64,000 nucleotides of DNA from Saccharophagus degradans 2-40 (GTDB lineage Bacteria > Pseudomonadota > Gammaproteobacteria > Pseudomonadales > Cellvibrionaceae): NCBI RefSeq assembly GCF_000013665.1, contig NC_007912.1, positions 4,835,684 to 4,899,683 of the forward strand. Reading direction: 5' to 3'. The notes under the pieces are model-generated. The model saw only the letters and a program-made list of their open reading frames with translations, was not told the DNA's origin and did not search any database. Of this stretch, positions 26,464 to 35,355 are shown in pieces. Both the position numbers and the translations under genes were made by a program. Within the stretch, counting starts at the first letter, position 1; every line of letters starts with the position of its first letter.

Positions 26464-27645
26464 ATGAATACTTTGCAACTTTCTATATACGCCATGGCTT
26501 TGGGGTTGTGTGCCTTTACTGGGCTGCTTGCTTGGCGGGCGTCGTTTCGCAATAGGTACTTTTTAGTATTTATGACCCTACTGGTGTTAATGCTAGGTTG
26601 CGATTGGTTAATGCACCACCCTAGTACACCGCTTAAGAATTTATGGCTTGTTATTTTAATGGCGAGTGCACTATTGGTTGGCCCATGCGCGTTGCTATTA
26701 GCTAATTCTGTAGGCAATGCGGATTTGCACATTAATTGGCGCAGTCACGCAGTGTTGGTTATTGCGGCTTGGTTACTGTTAACGCCGCTGGCAACGTCTA
26801 TTCACTTCGGCACCGAATTCGTCAATGCAGCTGCCCCTGTAACCAAGGCGTATGCTTTTTTTATTCACACTGGTATGTCGCTTACGGTTGGTTTGTTTTT
26901 ATTGCAAACCCTGTGGGTGCTGCGCACTTGCTATGCCTTGCTGCAGCGGCGCAATGTACAAAACAAGTGGCTGTTTTCTGAGTTAGCCGACCCCGGCCTA
27001 AATTTGTTGCGCATTTTAGTGTTGGCCATTGTTATTAATGCTGTGGTTTCTATAGCAAAGGTGCTTTATTGCGCCCTGTTAGATGGGGTGTATATGCCCA
27101 TTAATATTGTTATATCTGGTATTCATTTATTAATGGCCATATTTTTGGCCAGCTCTTATATTAGTTTGGTTGTTGGGGCACAAGGTAAGGCAGAAGCAAT
27201 AAGGCAAACACTATTTAAGCCAGAGGCACATCCAACCACACAAAGTGATACCACGGCCAGTAAAAATTTTGAGCCAAGCAGTAATAGCAATAACAAAACT
27301 ACTGCCGAACTTACCGGAAAGCAGCAAGCGCTGCTAAAACAAATTAAAGCGGCAATGGATGTAGAGCATTTGTATAAAAAACCCAGCTTAAGCCTACGCG
27401 ATTTATGCGACCACCTAAACGAAAGCCCCCACAATATATCGCAGGTAATTAACGAAAGTGATTTAGGTAATTTTTACGATATGGTGAATAGCCGCAGGGT
27501 GGCGCTGGCATCCCAGCTTTTACAACAAAACCCACAACGCACGGTGTTGGATATTGCTTTCGATTGCGGGTTTAATTCTAAGTCTTCTTTTAATAGCGTG
27601 TTTAAGCGGTATACGGGGGTAACGCCTAGTCAGTACCGCGCTTGA
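26464..27645 (+). CDS. Membrane-bound AraC-family transcriptional regulator
   Basis: A 393-residue protein with seven hydrophobic helices in the first 235 residues, a variable linker, and a C-terminal AraC DNA-binding domain (about 300-393). Helix-turn-helix one is LSLRDLCDHLNESPHNISQVINE; helix-turn-helix two is TVLDIAFDCGFNSKSSFNSVFKRYTGVTPSQYR. Such 7TM-AraC proteins probably sense envelope signals. The ATG at 26464 is used rather than the TTG at 26455. The ribosome site is weak. Confidence 0.88.
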   Translation: MNTLQLSIYAMALGLCAFTGLLAWRASFRNRYFLVFMTLLVLMLGCDWLMHHPSTPLKNLWLVILMASALLVGPCALLLANSVGNADLHINWRSHAVLVIAAWLLLTPLATSIHFGTEFVNAAAPVTKAYAFFIHTGMSLTVGLFLLQTLWVLRTCYALLQRRNVQNKWLFSELADPGLNLLRILVLAIVINAVVSIAKVLYCALLDGVYMPINIVISGIHLLMAIFLASSYISLVVGAQGKAEAIRQTLFKPEAHPTTQSDTTASKNFEPSSNSNNKTTAELTGKQQALLKQIKAAMDVEHLYKKPSLSLRDLCDHLNESPHNISQVINESDLGNFYDMVNSRRVALASQLLQQNPQRTVLDIAFDCGFNSKSSFNSVFKRYTGVTPSQYRA

Positions 27646-27733
27646 AGCTTGTATACCAAGCAATACCCTCAACGGCAAGCTTCGTACTCTACCGCTATAA
27701 GGCCGCCATTAAGCGGCAGCCTGTTTGAGGTGT

Positions 27734-28837
27734 TTATTTTGATCTTGGAAAAAAGATGCTAATTGTTTGCTTATCTTTTATTAATGCTCTCATAACCATA
27801 ATGAATTGCTGAGGGCTTCGCTCCAGTAATGCAAGCCTATCTACGTACTCTTGTGTCATGTTTTCTATTAAAAAATAAATCATATCTGCGCCATTTAATT
27901 TATAACGCATATGGTTCCACAATTTTGGACAAGCCTGATGCAATGCACGGCTTGAAGCTGCCGCTTGCCCCAGTAAACCCTGTATTTTAAGTAACGTGAT
28001 AAGCGAGCTACCCAGCCCACCTTTTAGAGATTTTGACTTAGATCTTAACTCTACCAATCTTCTTTTTGTTAGGTGTATTTCCGCTGAATTGTTAATAATC
28101 TTTTTAGTAACTTGAGCAGCAATAATAGCTCCTAAAGCGACAGCTGTTTTTTTACCAATTACCTTACCGGCTTGTCGTTGTGCAGTATTGCTTAGTAAGG
28201 ATGTTGCTTCCGACAAATTATCAGCATTTATATTATCAATTACACCAAGCGAAGCGGCTTTTAAAACCCATAATGTGTCTATTTTTTCCGGTATTTTTAA
28301 AGCGCCTTGCTGTGTAATTTCAGTTATGGCCCAACTAGGAAGAATAGATATGTATCTATTTATAATTGCGTATACGATTTGTGCGAGCGGATTATCGATA
28401 GTATTAATTTCGAAGCTAAATAATTTTTGAATTGAAGTTGTGACAAGTTGATAGGCCGCGTTGTTTTCCGCCCCCACATTGTTGAAATTTTCATCTCCAT
28501 TAACATATAGTCCATCGGCTGTACGCTCTACTCCACTAGCTATTTTTTCAACATTGCCAACGGTTTTTGCATGTAAGCCATCAATAAATCCAGCCAAAGC
28601 TGGCGACCTATCTTCTATTGGCTTTAAGGCCTCGGCAAAAGTGGAGTGGCGCTTTAGCTGCCTATAGGTTGGCCCATGACAACCGAAGTTACATTCTTGC
28701 CAAGCTCTTTCGGCTTCGCCACCCCTTATGAGAAAGTTAATATTTGATGTTTTCAGGTCTTCTAGAGAGCGTAAGTAGAGGTTAACTCCAAGCTCATCAA
28801 TAAGCGCACCATCGTAAGTAGCTGTTGATTGATTCAT
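27734..28837 (-). CDS. Protein of unknown function with a hydrophobic central helix
   Basis: A 367-residue protein that I do not recognise. The N-terminal third has ECNFGCHGPTYRQLKRHSTF. A hydrophobic alanine-rich helix (KKTAVALGAIIAAQVTKKI, about 228-246) could insert in a membrane. There is no signal peptide. It follows the lipoprotein gene at 28855-29463 by 17 bases and is probably co-transcribed. A toxin with a periplasmic protector is one possible reading, resting on order and topology alone. Confidence 0.6.
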   Translation of the reverse strand: MNQSTATYDGALIDELGVNLYLRSLEDLKTSNINFLIRGGEAERAWQECNFGCHGPTYRQLKRHSTFAEALKPIEDRSPALAGFIDGLHAKTVGNVEKIASGVERTADGLYVNGDENFNNVGAENNAAYQLVTTSIQKLFSFEINTIDNPLAQIVYAIINRYISILPSWAITEITQQGALKIPEKIDTLWVLKAASLGVIDNINADNLSEATSLLSNTAQRQAGKVIGKKTAVALGAIIAAQVTKKIINNSAEIHLTKRRLVELRSKSKSLKGGLGSSLITLLKIQGLLGQAAASSRALHQACPKLWNHMRYKLNGADMIYFLIENMTQEYVDRLALLERSPQQFIMVMRALIKDKQTISIFFPRSK

Positions 28838-28854
28838 GGTTAGTCTTTCCTTGA

Positions 28855-29463
28855 TTAAAAATGAATGTTTAAGCTTTGGATAAATGTCTTAAAAAGGTCA
28901 TCGGATTCTTGTATATCTTCATTACTGGTATACAGAACGATAAACACTTGGTTTTCTTGCGTTTCGTATTTAAGCACGGTTAGCTCATATTTATCGTTAC
29001 CAACCAGTGTATCTATCCAATTAACCTTATACCCCTTGTGATTGTTTAAGGTGGTTGGCTGTTGGTGAAGGTTTTTAAATGAAGGGGTATTTAATAGCCC
29101 AAGTCCATTTATTACTCTTTCTGTGTACCTAGTTAAGCCATATTGTTCTTGGTTTTGCGCGCCTTCGGTGTAGAAAATTCTTATGGTTACAGATGAGAAA
29201 TCCGAAATATCTAAGCTCACTTCTCTGTCTGAATAAAGTCCAGGGGATTCATCATGTGCAAGCTTCCAATGCGATGGGTAAGAAAAGCTTATGCCGTTAT
29301 TCGCATATTCGAGTTGTTCGTATATTTTCGTCTGAGGGGAAGGTGCTTTGGAACAGGATACTATTTGGGGGACGATTAATACTAAGAATACAAAAAATGC
29401 CGTTTTAGGTAAGAAAGTCAAAATCCACCACTCCTTTTCTGTTTGCTGCGTAAAGTTGTTCAT
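28855..29463 (-). CDS. Lipoprotein with a PsbP/DcrB-like fold pattern
   Basis: A 202-residue protein with a hydrophobic segment ending in a lipobox (VPQIVSC, cysteine about residue 37). The mature part, with YEQLEYANNGISFSYPSHWKL at its start, is typical of PsbP- and DcrB (DUF1795)-like domains: a beta-sandwich with the FSYPSHW signature. The start is uncertain, because a 20-residue leader before the hydrophobic segment is long for a lipoprotein. Confidence 0.65.
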   Translation of the reverse strand: MNNFTQQTEKEWWILTFLPKTAFFVFLVLIVPQIVSCSKAPSPQTKIYEQLEYANNGISFSYPSHWKLAHDESPGLYSDREVSLDISDFSSVTIRIFYTEGAQNQEQYGLTRYTERVINGLGLLNTPSFKNLHQQPTTLNNHKGYKVNWIDTLVGNDKYELTVLKYETQENQVFIVLYTSNEDIQESDDLFKTFIQSLNIHF

Positions 29464-29756
29464 TAGCAGATTCCTTTGCTAAACGCTTTGCCAGCTATTC
29501 TATACGACAATAATCTGCACAATGGAAGCTAACCTATAAAAGGGTAAATAAATCACATTTTTACCGGAGTTTTTTGCGAGTTAATTTTCAACTCCAAGGG
29601 TATGGCGTACGTATCATCGCGAATTAAAATAACCACACCAAATTGTGCATTTTTTATCCAAATCAAGCGTTAAAAAGGGTCTAGATCGATCGGATTGGGC
29701 GAATTAGGCCTATAAACGGGTAATTATGCAGCCTTCAATAACTATTGGAGGCTTTT

Positions 29757-30815
29757 ATGAAATTCGTATTGCTTGTTGTGCTTACCGCACTTTTTTCTTC
29801 GCAGAGTTTTGCGCAGGCCCAATCCGGTTGGCGTGCGGAATCTTTTACTCTTAATTCTAAAATACTTAAGCAAAATAAGTTGGACCTAAACCTGCAGCGC
29901 GAGGTATGGGTTTGGCTGCCGCCTGGCTACGACTCATCTAATAAGCGTTACCCGGTTATTCACTACATACACAACTATGGCTGGAGCGCCCAGCAAATGC
30001 ATGAGGTGGACAGCATTGGCGAAACGTTTGGGCGCGCATTAGAGCGCAACCAAACCAACGAGTTTATTTTTGTGGTGGGAGATTACCGCGCAACCCATAC
30101 GCCAGGCACCTTTTGCGGTAACAATAAAGTGGTGGGCCACTGGTGGGATCATGTAAAAGAAGAGCTGGTGCCTGCCATAGATAAACGCTACCGCACCCTT
30201 GCCAAGCCGTCATCCCGCGGTGTGTCTGGTGATTCTATTGGCGGTTACTGCGCCATACGCCTAGCAATGGAACGCCCTGGCGTATTTTCTAGCGTTTATG
30301 CCATTCACCCAGTGGGTACCACCATCAGCGGCGATAGGCTTTTACGCTCTTTACCCAATTGGCGAATAATGAATGAAGCTAAATCATACGATGCCCTAAG
30401 CGAGATGGAAGGCTACACACCGGTTTTTTTGCTAATGGCTCAGTCGCATGTACCTAACCTTAGCAAGCCACCGTTTTATGCAGATTTTATGATGGATATA
30501 GTTAACGGTGAATTAGCAGTAAACCCAAATTCGGTAACCCGTTTAAGTGATAACTTTCCACTTATTAATCGCGTGCGCCATTCGGTAGATGAACTTAAAT
30601 CTTTGCGCGGTTTTATGTTTGATTGGGGCCGCTACGACCCCAACTTCGGCCACATAAATAGCAACCAACGCTTTACTCGCGAATTAGCAGAGTACGACAT
30701 TCCCCATTTTGCGGAAGAGCACGGTGGCACAGAGTGGAGCGATACGTGGATTCCATTCGGCCGCGTCGAGGACCGCATGCTGCCATTCTTTAGGCGTTTT
30801 TTAGAAGCGGAATAG
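29757..30815 (+). CDS. Secreted esterase (esterase D / CE1-like)
   Basis: A 352-residue alpha/beta hydrolase with a signal peptide (MKFVLLVVLTALFSSQSFA-QAQ). The family start is REVWVWLPPGYDSSNKRYPVIHYIHNYG; the nucleophile elbow is SGDSIGGYCAIRLA; the histidine is likely HGGTEWSDTW near the C-terminus. Relatives include enterochelin esterases and feruloyl or acetyl-xylan esterases of carbohydrate family CE1. GGAGG seven bases before 29757 fixes the start. The substrate cannot be judged. Confidence 0.82.
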   Translation: MKFVLLVVLTALFSSQSFAQAQSGWRAESFTLNSKILKQNKLDLNLQREVWVWLPPGYDSSNKRYPVIHYIHNYGWSAQQMHEVDSIGETFGRALERNQTNEFIFVVGDYRATHTPGTFCGNNKVVGHWWDHVKEELVPAIDKRYRTLAKPSSRGVSGDSIGGYCAIRLAMERPGVFSSVYAIHPVGTTISGDRLLRSLPNWRIMNEAKSYDALSEMEGYTPVFLLMAQSHVPNLSKPPFYADFMMDIVNGELAVNPNSVTRLSDNFPLINRVRHSVDELKSLRGFMFDWGRYDPNFGHINSNQRFTRELAEYDIPHFAEEHGGTEWSDTWIPFGRVEDRMLPFFRRFLEAE

Positions 30816-30848
30816 ATTTTAAAGAGGCAATGGGGATGGGCGGATTTG

Positions 30849-30875
30849 TTCGCTCCACTGTTTGAGTGGAACGAA
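30849..30875. terminator. Hairpin after the esterase gene
   Basis: Nested inverted repeats TTCG/CGAA and TCCACT/AGTGGA with a five-base loop lie between the esterase and the convergent beta-helix gene. There is no clear T tract. Confidence 0.45.
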
Positions 30876-30886
30876 AAGATATAAAA

Positions 30887-30903
30887 GGTGGGCAGTGCCC
30901 ACC
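30887..30903. repeat. 17-bp dispersed palindrome, copy 3
   Basis: GGTGGGCAGTGCCCACC between convergent genes, identical to copy 2. Confidence 0.75.
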
Positions 30904-30917
30904 CGTTGGTTTAATAG

Positions 30918-32666
30918 TTAATTACCTGTGCGGCGCGTTATGTAATTAATTTTGGTAGTAGCTGCCAGCACCATCAACAATGTGAGCAATAGCCCACCTA
31001 TGGCTCCACCACCCGATGTGTTGCTGGCGTTTGGCTGATTGGGTTGTGGTGTAGGGGTTTCTTCTGTTGGTTGTTGCTCGCCACCGGTTTCACCCTCTGG
31101 CTCTTGTTCTGGTTCTTCTGTTTCTTCTGGTTGCTCGGGCGCAGTGCTACCAAGGCGCAAGGCAAGTTGCGCTTCAAATAAAGAAGCAGGCTCGGCCATT
31201 TGCCCTAGCAATTCATTAGCGCTATAGGTGCCTTCGGTAAAGGTAACGCTTTTACCCTGCAAGCCAATAAAATACGGCATGGCGAAGGTGTGGCCGTTGC
31301 GAGACGCCGACCAAAAATTATAGCTATCTGGCCCGCCTTCTAAAGTCATATTCCATGCGACTAAATGTTTACCGTGGTGCGGGTAACTTTCGTGTGGGCC
31401 GCCGTTGTTAGAAAGGTGACCGTTAGTTACATTATCAAACAGCGTTGCGTAGGGGCTGCCCGAATGGCTATCTATATTTTGGCCAGCTAACATTTGGTAA
31501 CGCAGGTACACAGTGCCGCAACCCCAGTAGCCAACACCCGGCCCGTGGTGATGGCCTGCGTGGTCGGCACTATCTTTTATTAATACACCGTAAGAGCGCC
31601 GCGTATGAATAGACATATGCCCCTTCTTACCGGTAAAGGTAATATTACGCAGGGTAAGTGCTGCAGAGCCGTCTATATAAATACCTTGGTTCCAATCTTT
31701 AAATTCTACGTTTTGTATCCAGCCGTTTTCTACGTTATCTAACCTTAGTGCGTTCCATGCGTAATCGTGAATATCGTCTTTATGGTGATCGAAGTCTTCG
31801 GGGTAGGAATCCCAATTACCTTTAAAGCGAATATCTTCTATACCTATGTTATTTATCATGTTGTAACTACGCACCTGAATGGGCGTAGAACCTATAGTTA
31901 GGCTTATGTGTAGTGGTTCTCTAAGGCGCACGGTGTTGCCGTTAATTGCGGCAATAGAGTGAATTTCTCGCAGGTTAAAGCCGTCGTTTAGTAATCGCGT
32001 CCATTCGCTGCGAATGGTAAGCGGGGAATAATACGATTGCGCTAATTCCACGCTATCTGCTCGCAATAAAATACGCTGGCCCACACTCAGTTGTGATGCA
32101 TCGGCAACTACTATTTCGAAACTTTCGCGCTGTGCATTTGCTACTACAGTTGTAATCACCGATTCGCCAGTGCTTGTTGGCGAAACCTCAAAAATATACT
32201 CGCCGTTATTTACTTTTTTATTTACTTTAAATATTTCTGTTCCGTTATCACCAGCGCCCGCGCCTTTTAGCACTATGTTGCTAGCGCGAATAAAAATATT
32301 CTCGCCCACCGTTTCGTTAGGGCTAACTAAAAACCTGCCAGCGGGGAACATAACCACACCGCCACCAGCGTTTTGTGCGGCATCTATTGCCAGCTGTATG
32401 GCTTGGTCATCGTAGTTTTCGTCGTTTGCTATTGCCCCGTAGTCCGTCACATTAAATACGGCCCAACTAGAAATGTCTGGCAGCTCGCTCTCGGAATAGT
32501 CGTAACCCGCATAAGAAAAGTCCGGCAAGGTTGGCTCATCGCCATTCGCCTTTGCGGCCTCAAACTGCAACCAAAGCGGCGCCACCTCGGCAATAGCACA
32601 GGGCACAAACGTTAAACTACACAATACAGAAATAGCACGAAGGGTTTTGTTATTTAGTAGGCGCAT
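30918..32666 (-). CDS. Secreted right-handed beta-helix protein with GlyGly-CTERM-like tail
   Basis: A 582-residue exported protein. A signal peptide (ending VPCAIA) precedes a pectate-lyase-superfamily start, FNVTDYGAIANDENYDDQAIQLAIDAA (about 70-97), with GGGVVMFPAGRF. Helix rungs follow (NIGIEDIRFKG, NGWIQNVEFKDWNQGIYIDG, LRNITFTGKKGHMS). The segment with HAGHHHGPGVG is histidine-rich. A Glu/Pro/Thr linker (about 508-545) leads to SGGGAIGG, a hydrophobic helix and a basic end, the pattern of GlyGly-CTERM sorting signals cut by rhombosortase. It is probably a polysaccharide lyase or hydrolase; the substrate is unknown. Confidence 0.8.
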   Translation of the reverse strand: MRLLNNKTLRAISVLCSLTFVPCAIAEVAPLWLQFEAAKANGDEPTLPDFSYAGYDYSESELPDISSWAVFNVTDYGAIANDENYDDQAIQLAIDAAQNAGGGVVMFPAGRFLVSPNETVGENIFIRASNIVLKGAGAGDNGTEIFKVNKKVNNGEYIFEVSPTSTGESVITTVVANAQRESFEIVVADASQLSVGQRILLRADSVELAQSYYSPLTIRSEWTRLLNDGFNLREIHSIAAINGNTVRLREPLHISLTIGSTPIQVRSYNMINNIGIEDIRFKGNWDSYPEDFDHHKDDIHDYAWNALRLDNVENGWIQNVEFKDWNQGIYIDGSAALTLRNITFTGKKGHMSIHTRRSYGVLIKDSADHAGHHHGPGVGYWGCGTVYLRYQMLAGQNIDSHSGSPYATLFDNVTNGHLSNNGGPHESYPHHGKHLVAWNMTLEGGPDSYNFWSASRNGHTFAMPYFIGLQGKSVTFTEGTYSANELLGQMAEPASLFEAQLALRLGSTAPEQPEETEEPEQEPEGETGGEQQPTEETPTPQPNQPNASNTSGGGAIGGLLLTLLMVLAATTKINYITRRTGN

Positions 32667-33001
32667 AATCGGTAAGTATTATCTTGTTAATCTAGTTATG
32701 GGAAAGTTACTGTAAATCATAATTGGTAAGATAGCAAAGCCAATATTGGGGTTGTATTGAGCTATTTGGGTGGTTTTTATACTGTTTTGAGCGGTTTTTG
32801 GGGAGTTTTTATGGTGGGAAGTTAGGTTGGTGGCGTGCAGGGTTAGCGGGTAAAAGCAAGAAAGCTGTTTGATGTTCTTAAAAATGCGCTAGCCATAAAA
32901 GCTAAAGGAGGAGCGGTAACGACTTTGTTAATTTCACGCTTGTGGATGTTAAGTGTATCTGATAGAAAGATAGGAACATAACGTATCGCATGGAGCATAG
33001 T
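32667..33001. other. Non-coding promoter stretch
   Basis: About 335 bases between divergent genes. It is T-rich on the plus strand with runs such as GGTTTTTGGGGAGTTTTTA. No operator or RNA is recognised. Confidence 0.35.
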
Positions 33002-33535
33002 ATGACTGACATATTAGTAGTTATCGTTCAAGTTGCCCTTATTATTTGTGTTGCTGACTTAATCTCAGGTGTAGCTCATTGGGCACAGGATAGGTTTGAT
33101 ACTCGTTCGATTCCTGTTTTTAATGAATTATTTATATATAAAGCAAACGAACATCATTTACACCCGAATCGGTCCAGTCAGTATAGTTGGCTTACACGCA
33201 ATAAGTACGCGCTGATTATATCTACTTTTTTTATCTTTCCTGCTTGGCTCTGTTCTTTTTTATCTTGGCAGACCGGGTTATTAATTCTAGTTTTACTTGT
33301 CTCCAGTGAAATCCATATCGCCTGTCATCGCCCAAACAACCATAAAAACTGGCTTGTAAATACGCTACAAAAAATCGGCTGTATTCAATCTAACCAGCAT
33401 CACCTGCAACACCACCAGAATGACAATACGCACTACTGCATAATAACTAATTACGTTAATCCGGTAGTAGATAAAATTGGCTTCTTTCCACTACTTGATA
33501 GAATCATAATTAAAAATGTACGAGTTACATCATAA
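33002..33535 (+). CDS. TMEM189/CarF-like plasmanylethanolamine desaturase family protein
   Basis: A 177-residue membrane protein of the Kua/TMEM189/CarF family, whose characterised members introduce the vinyl-ether bond of plasmalogens. The histidine motifs are intact: DLISGVAHWAQDRFDT, NELF..KANEHHLHP, EIHIACHRPNNHKNW and GCIQSNQHHLQHHQNDNTHY, with YVNPVVDKIGFF after them. Four hydrophobic segments fit an integral membrane enzyme. The ATG at 33002 is preferred because GGAG lies six bases before it; the ATG at 32990 has none. The gene overlaps the convergent gene by 11 bases. Confidence 0.88.
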   Translation: MTDILVVIVQVALIICVADLISGVAHWAQDRFDTRSIPVFNELFIYKANEHHLHPNRSSQYSWLTRNKYALIISTFFIFPAWLCSFLSWQTGLLILVLLVSSEIHIACHRPNNHKNWLVNTLQKIGCIQSNQHHLQHHQNDNTHYCIITNYVNPVVDKIGFFPLLDRIIIKNVRVTS

Positions 33536-35081
33536 GTATGTATATCGCTTGAGCTGAGTTTTTTACAAACACTTCTGCCGCCCAAACCAGCTTGTCAAAG
33601 TTGGCTACAATCACTATTGGAATCAATATGGCAATAAAAGCATTAAGCGTGAGTAATAAGGATGCCAAATACAACCTGTCATCCTTCACTTCTTCGTTAG
33701 CAGGCCAATTGGTAAGCAAATTCGATATAGACTTATTCCTAATAATACCCGATAGAGCGTTTACCACAGAGAATGATGCTACTAAGAAATGAATAATTGT
33801 GGGTATTAAGGTGGTTGCAGCCATTAAGTGGACCCACATAACGTCTTCATCCCAAGGGCTTTCGCCAAGCTTACTTAATAGACCCTTCACATCAAAGTCA
33901 GACACACCAATAACTTTATTAGCTATTGAAAAAAGTGCAATCGTAGTAAGTAGTGTTGCCAGCCAAAATAATGCTGCTATAACTAAATCTAGAAGCCCAT
34001 ACATTAACGCTCTTAAGTCGTGCTCCCCATCTCTAATCTTTATTAGCAATCCACGCGTTAACCCTAATGAGAGCCAATCAAACGGCGCATTAAATAATGG
34101 CAGCAAGACGAAAACACAAAGCAAAGACCTTAATTGTAAAAGAGTGTGCCCTGTAAAATTCTGCGGGTTACTACTAACTAAATAAAGAGCAATAAATACA
34201 AACAGCGACCACGAGATATTCCACAATACAATCCATAAAACACTAGGGTGCTTTCTATTTTTTTGCTTTACTCTAAACCAATCCCAAAATATATTTAACC
34301 CAGAAAAAAAGAATCCTGCCGCGGCAAAAATTACTGCCGTAGATGTCTCTCCAAATAGATAAACCATTCCCGATATAAAAAGCATTATCACAAAAACAGT
34401 TACAGTAGATAGAATCCCAGAGTGTACAGCAGCTAATATACTGTTACTGGCAATACCAATAATTAGAACTAAAGGGAAACCCACTTTGAATGATAGAAGC
34501 ACAGAAAGTACTACCAATATTGCCCATATAGAAAGCACCACGGCTTTTTTTCTAGCGGTATCTAATGTAGCGTATAACCAGCCACTCAACACGGATGAGC
34601 AGATTAACACAATCACTAAAAACCTTAGGGCGGGGTGTACATCGCTTGGAAGCAACTGATGCCCAACAAACACACCACTCGCGCCTAAAGACCAAGGAAT
34701 AATAATGACAAAAACGGGATAGATGAATGCGAGAGATAAACAGAACGAATAGCAACTTTCATCCCAAGGGTTTTTCCCAGAAAAACGACAAGCTATATAA
34801 GAACGTGCCCACCCTCTTACTGGGCTCGCCCACTTCCCTGACCTTGACTGAATAAGTGAATCGACAACCGTTAATAATTTAGCGACCAATCGACGATAAA
34901 TAATAAGAGCTTTGTGCTCATTTAATATACTTAGCCTAAAAGCTCGGTCTTGCCTGCCGCTAGAATCATCTGGGTACCTCAGGCCTTTACTAGCTAAATA
35001 CCAAATTAGACTTACATATCCTATCCCCAGTAACGCTATCGGCCCGTAATCTATTGCTAATTTAGAAAGCTGTACCCACAT
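33525..35081 (-). CDS. Polytopic membrane protein of unknown function
   Basis: A 518-residue protein with about twelve predicted membrane helices distributed over the whole length and one larger soluble loop after the first helix (about 30-110). No transporter signature is recognised. Its end overlaps the convergent desaturase-like gene by 11 bases. Confidence 0.7.
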   Translation of the reverse strand: MWVQLSKLAIDYGPIALLGIGYVSLIWYLASKGLRYPDDSSGRQDRAFRLSILNEHKALIIYRRLVAKLLTVVDSLIQSRSGKWASPVRGWARSYIACRFSGKNPWDESCYSFCLSLAFIYPVFVIIIPWSLGASGVFVGHQLLPSDVHPALRFLVIVLICSSVLSGWLYATLDTARKKAVVLSIWAILVVLSVLLSFKVGFPLVLIIGIASNSILAAVHSGILSTVTVFVIMLFISGMVYLFGETSTAVIFAAAGFFFSGLNIFWDWFRVKQKNRKHPSVLWIVLWNISWSLFVFIALYLVSSNPQNFTGHTLLQLRSLLCVFVLLPLFNAPFDWLSLGLTRGLLIKIRDGEHDLRALMYGLLDLVIAALFWLATLLTTIALFSIANKVIGVSDFDVKGLLSKLGESPWDEDVMWVHLMAATTLIPTIIHFLVASFSVVNALSGIIRNKSISNLLTNWPANEEVKDDRLYLASLLLTLNAFIAILIPIVIVANFDKLVWAAEVFVKNSAQAIYILMM

Positions 35082-35355
35082 GAATTATCCTTTTTAAGAA
35101 GGTATTCTATTTTCACTAAAAGTCATTTATATAAAAATAATATACATAAATATCCGTTTCATTGATAAATCTTAATTCATGATGCAAGTGGAAATAAAAA
35201 ATATATTTTTCGTTCTTCAAACTATATCGTAGTGCTATTTTCCTCTGGCTTACCACGAACAAAGTTATAGTAGCGATATATAAATTTGGCCATCTTGAAC
35301 GCGGCTTTAAAAGTAAATATTATTAATACACGTATAATGAATTACCCTATAAATG

